A stretch of 33,994 bases of DNA, from the IMG/VR virus record IMGVR_UViG_3300042945_000515, positions 1 through 33,994 of that record; one strand, 5' to 3'. Under the pieces are notes generated by a model. That model saw nothing but the letters and a program-made list of their open reading frames with translations. It searched no databases and was not told the DNA's origin. Shown here one piece after another: positions 33,343 to 33,994 of this stretch (its first letter is position 1; each line of letters starts with the position of its first letter). This DNA comes from a virus. The position numbers were made by a program, and so were the translations under genes.

Positions 33343-33647
33343 TGTCAGAAAGATCAGAAGTAAAACGTGACGGGGCTAAAGCTCAGAAGAATAGCGGAAG
33401 AGGGGATTACCAGAAAGGTGATGCTCAATGGAAACAGTTTCTTGTTGATTACAAAGAAGCAGGAACATCTTTTACTTTAAATAAAGATAACTGGGCAAAG
33501 ATTTGTACAGACACCTTTAAGGTAAATAGAGATATGCATCCAGCATTAAAGATTATTATCGGGGCAGAGTCTAAGGTTAGACTAGGCATTATTGAGTGGT
33601 CAGTTCTTGAAGAGCTGATTCAGTTTTATGAGGAGAACCATGATTAA
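33342..33647 (+). CDS. PD-(D/E)XK nuclease candidate, possibly Holliday-junction resolvase
   Basis: A 101-residue protein starting in a TAATG overlap. The N-terminal half has GRGD (19-22), QKGDA with D27, and FLVDYKE with D36-x-K38-E39, the order expected for the PD-(D/E)XK nuclease core. The flanking pattern (KRDGAKAQKNSGRGD; SFTLNKDNWAKICTDTF) resembles small resolvase-like enzymes of phage recombination modules. Place right after a RecA-type gene and a zinc ribbon supports a recombination-intermediate nuclease. There is no HNH or GIY-YIG motif. The call is from motif and context. Confidence 0.6.
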   Translation: MSERSEVKRDGAKAQKNSGRGDYQKGDAQWKQFLVDYKEAGTSFTLNKDNWAKICTDTFKVNRDMHPALKIIIGAESKVRLGIIEWSVLEELIQFYEENHD

Positions 33648-33798
33648 AGAAGTATTTCTAACAACACTTACAGGCGCAGGAGTAGGCATTGTTTTTGCTT
33701 TGTTTAAGTTGCCAGTACCAGCGCCACCAGTATTTGCTGGACTCATGGGAATTTTTGGATTATGGCTGGGATATGGTTTAGTTGGAAGGTTTGCATAA
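33640..33798 (+). CDS. XapX-like small membrane protein (52 aa)
   Basis: This gene starts 8 nt inside the previous gene, with GAGGAGAA just upstream. Two hydrophobic segments (residues 6-22 and 30-46) flank LPVPAPPVFAGLMGIFG, which closely matches the XapX family pattern (LxVPxPAPPxxxGLxGIxGxxxG). XapX proteins are small inner-membrane proteins of unknown function. They are not usual in phage replication modules. A holin-like role cannot be excluded. Confidence 0.75.
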   Translation: MIKEVFLTTLTGAGVGIVFALFKLPVPAPPVFAGLMGIFGLWLGYGLVGRFA

Positions 33799-33905
33799 TG
33801 GAATTGTTTTTGATTTGCGGTATTGCAATAGGGTTTTTGATCGGATACCCGTTGGGTTTATTTATAGACAAACTAGATAAGGATATTAAAAATGACGCAA
33901 GATAA
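33798..33905 (+). CDS. Single-pass membrane peptide (35 aa)
   Basis: This gene starts in a TAATG overlap with the XapX-like gene and ends 14 nt into the next. A hydrophobic helix (residues 2-23, with GIAIGFLIGYPLGLF) is followed by a charged tail (DKLDKDIKNDAR). It shares the GxxxGxxxG-type packing of its neighbour, so the two may act together in the membrane. Function unknown. Confidence 0.55.
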   Translation: MELFLICGIAIGFLIGYPLGLFIDKLDKDIKNDAR

Positions 33906-33994
33906 AAATACTCTTGAGCTAATCAGCGACATAACAGAGTTCAATGACCTTCATGAGTTTATGAAAGATGAGCACCTGGATAAGGCTTTGGCCA
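33892..33994 (+). CDS. N-terminal part of an acidic protein (runs off the window)
   Basis: The ATG at 33892 overlaps the membrane peptide by 14 nt. The visible 34 residues (TQDKNTLELISDITEFNDLH, then FMKDEHLDKALA) are acidic and helical, with no stop before the end. It is too short to name a family. Confidence 0.55.
   Translation, partial: MTQDKNTLELISDITEFNDLHEFMKDEHLDKALA

Overview
The window is part of an AT-rich tailed-phage genome (siphovirus-type gene order), with every recognisable gene on the + strand and packed closely, often with 1-4 nt stop/start overlaps. It opens inside the head module and ends inside the replication/recombination module. Terminase, portal and protease should lie upstream. 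No lysis cassette, integrase or tRNA was found here. The host cannot be read directly. An actinobacterial host of moderate-to-low G+C (for example a freshwater actinobacterium) is my best guess, from the extended -10 promoters, a probable leaderless start, the PHP-intact DnaE-type polymerase and the style of the tail genes; this is inference.

Layout. 1-1128: tail end of an upstream gene, then the major capsid protein, closed by a strong terminator (1151-1182). 1231-4351: small post-capsid protein, head-tail adaptor, head-closure protein, a neck/tail-completion candidate and the tail terminator. 4352-5275: promoter, major tail protein and a second terminator. 5276-14223: promoter, tail assembly chaperone pair joined by a -1 frameshift at CCCAAAC (5623-5629), and a very large (2738 aa) tape measure protein. 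14223-23021: distal tail, hub and fibre genes, including a 1141-aa hub protein with a lectin-like domain and a 982-aa fibre ending in a self-cleaving S74 chaperone, plus two small proteins.

23022-23109 is a compact control element between the structural and replication halves: a TTGACA/TACAAT promoter, a perfect 7+7 bp inverted repeat over its -10, and a 9-bp terminator hairpin that would stop its transcript after about 30 nt. From 23110 the replication module runs as a set of tightly coupled genes: calcineurin-like phosphoesterase, small zinc-binding proteins, a DNA-binding candidate, a possible helicase loader, DnaB-type helicase, DnaG-type primase, gp32-like ssDNA-binding protein, DNA polymerase III alpha with all PHP metal ligands, a MazG-like nucleotide pyrophosphohydrolase, a RecA-type recombinase, a PD-(D/E)XK nuclease candidate, an XapX-like membrane protein and a 35-aa membrane peptide. 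The phage therefore carries most of its own replication fork, although no clamp or clamp loader is visible here.

Points most worth a second look are the promoter/operator/terminator element at 23028-23092, the kinase-like stretch inside the tape measure protein, the intact PHP proofreading site, the 34-aa C2H2 zinc-finger microprotein, and the series of TGnTAnnnT promoters that subdivide the genome.
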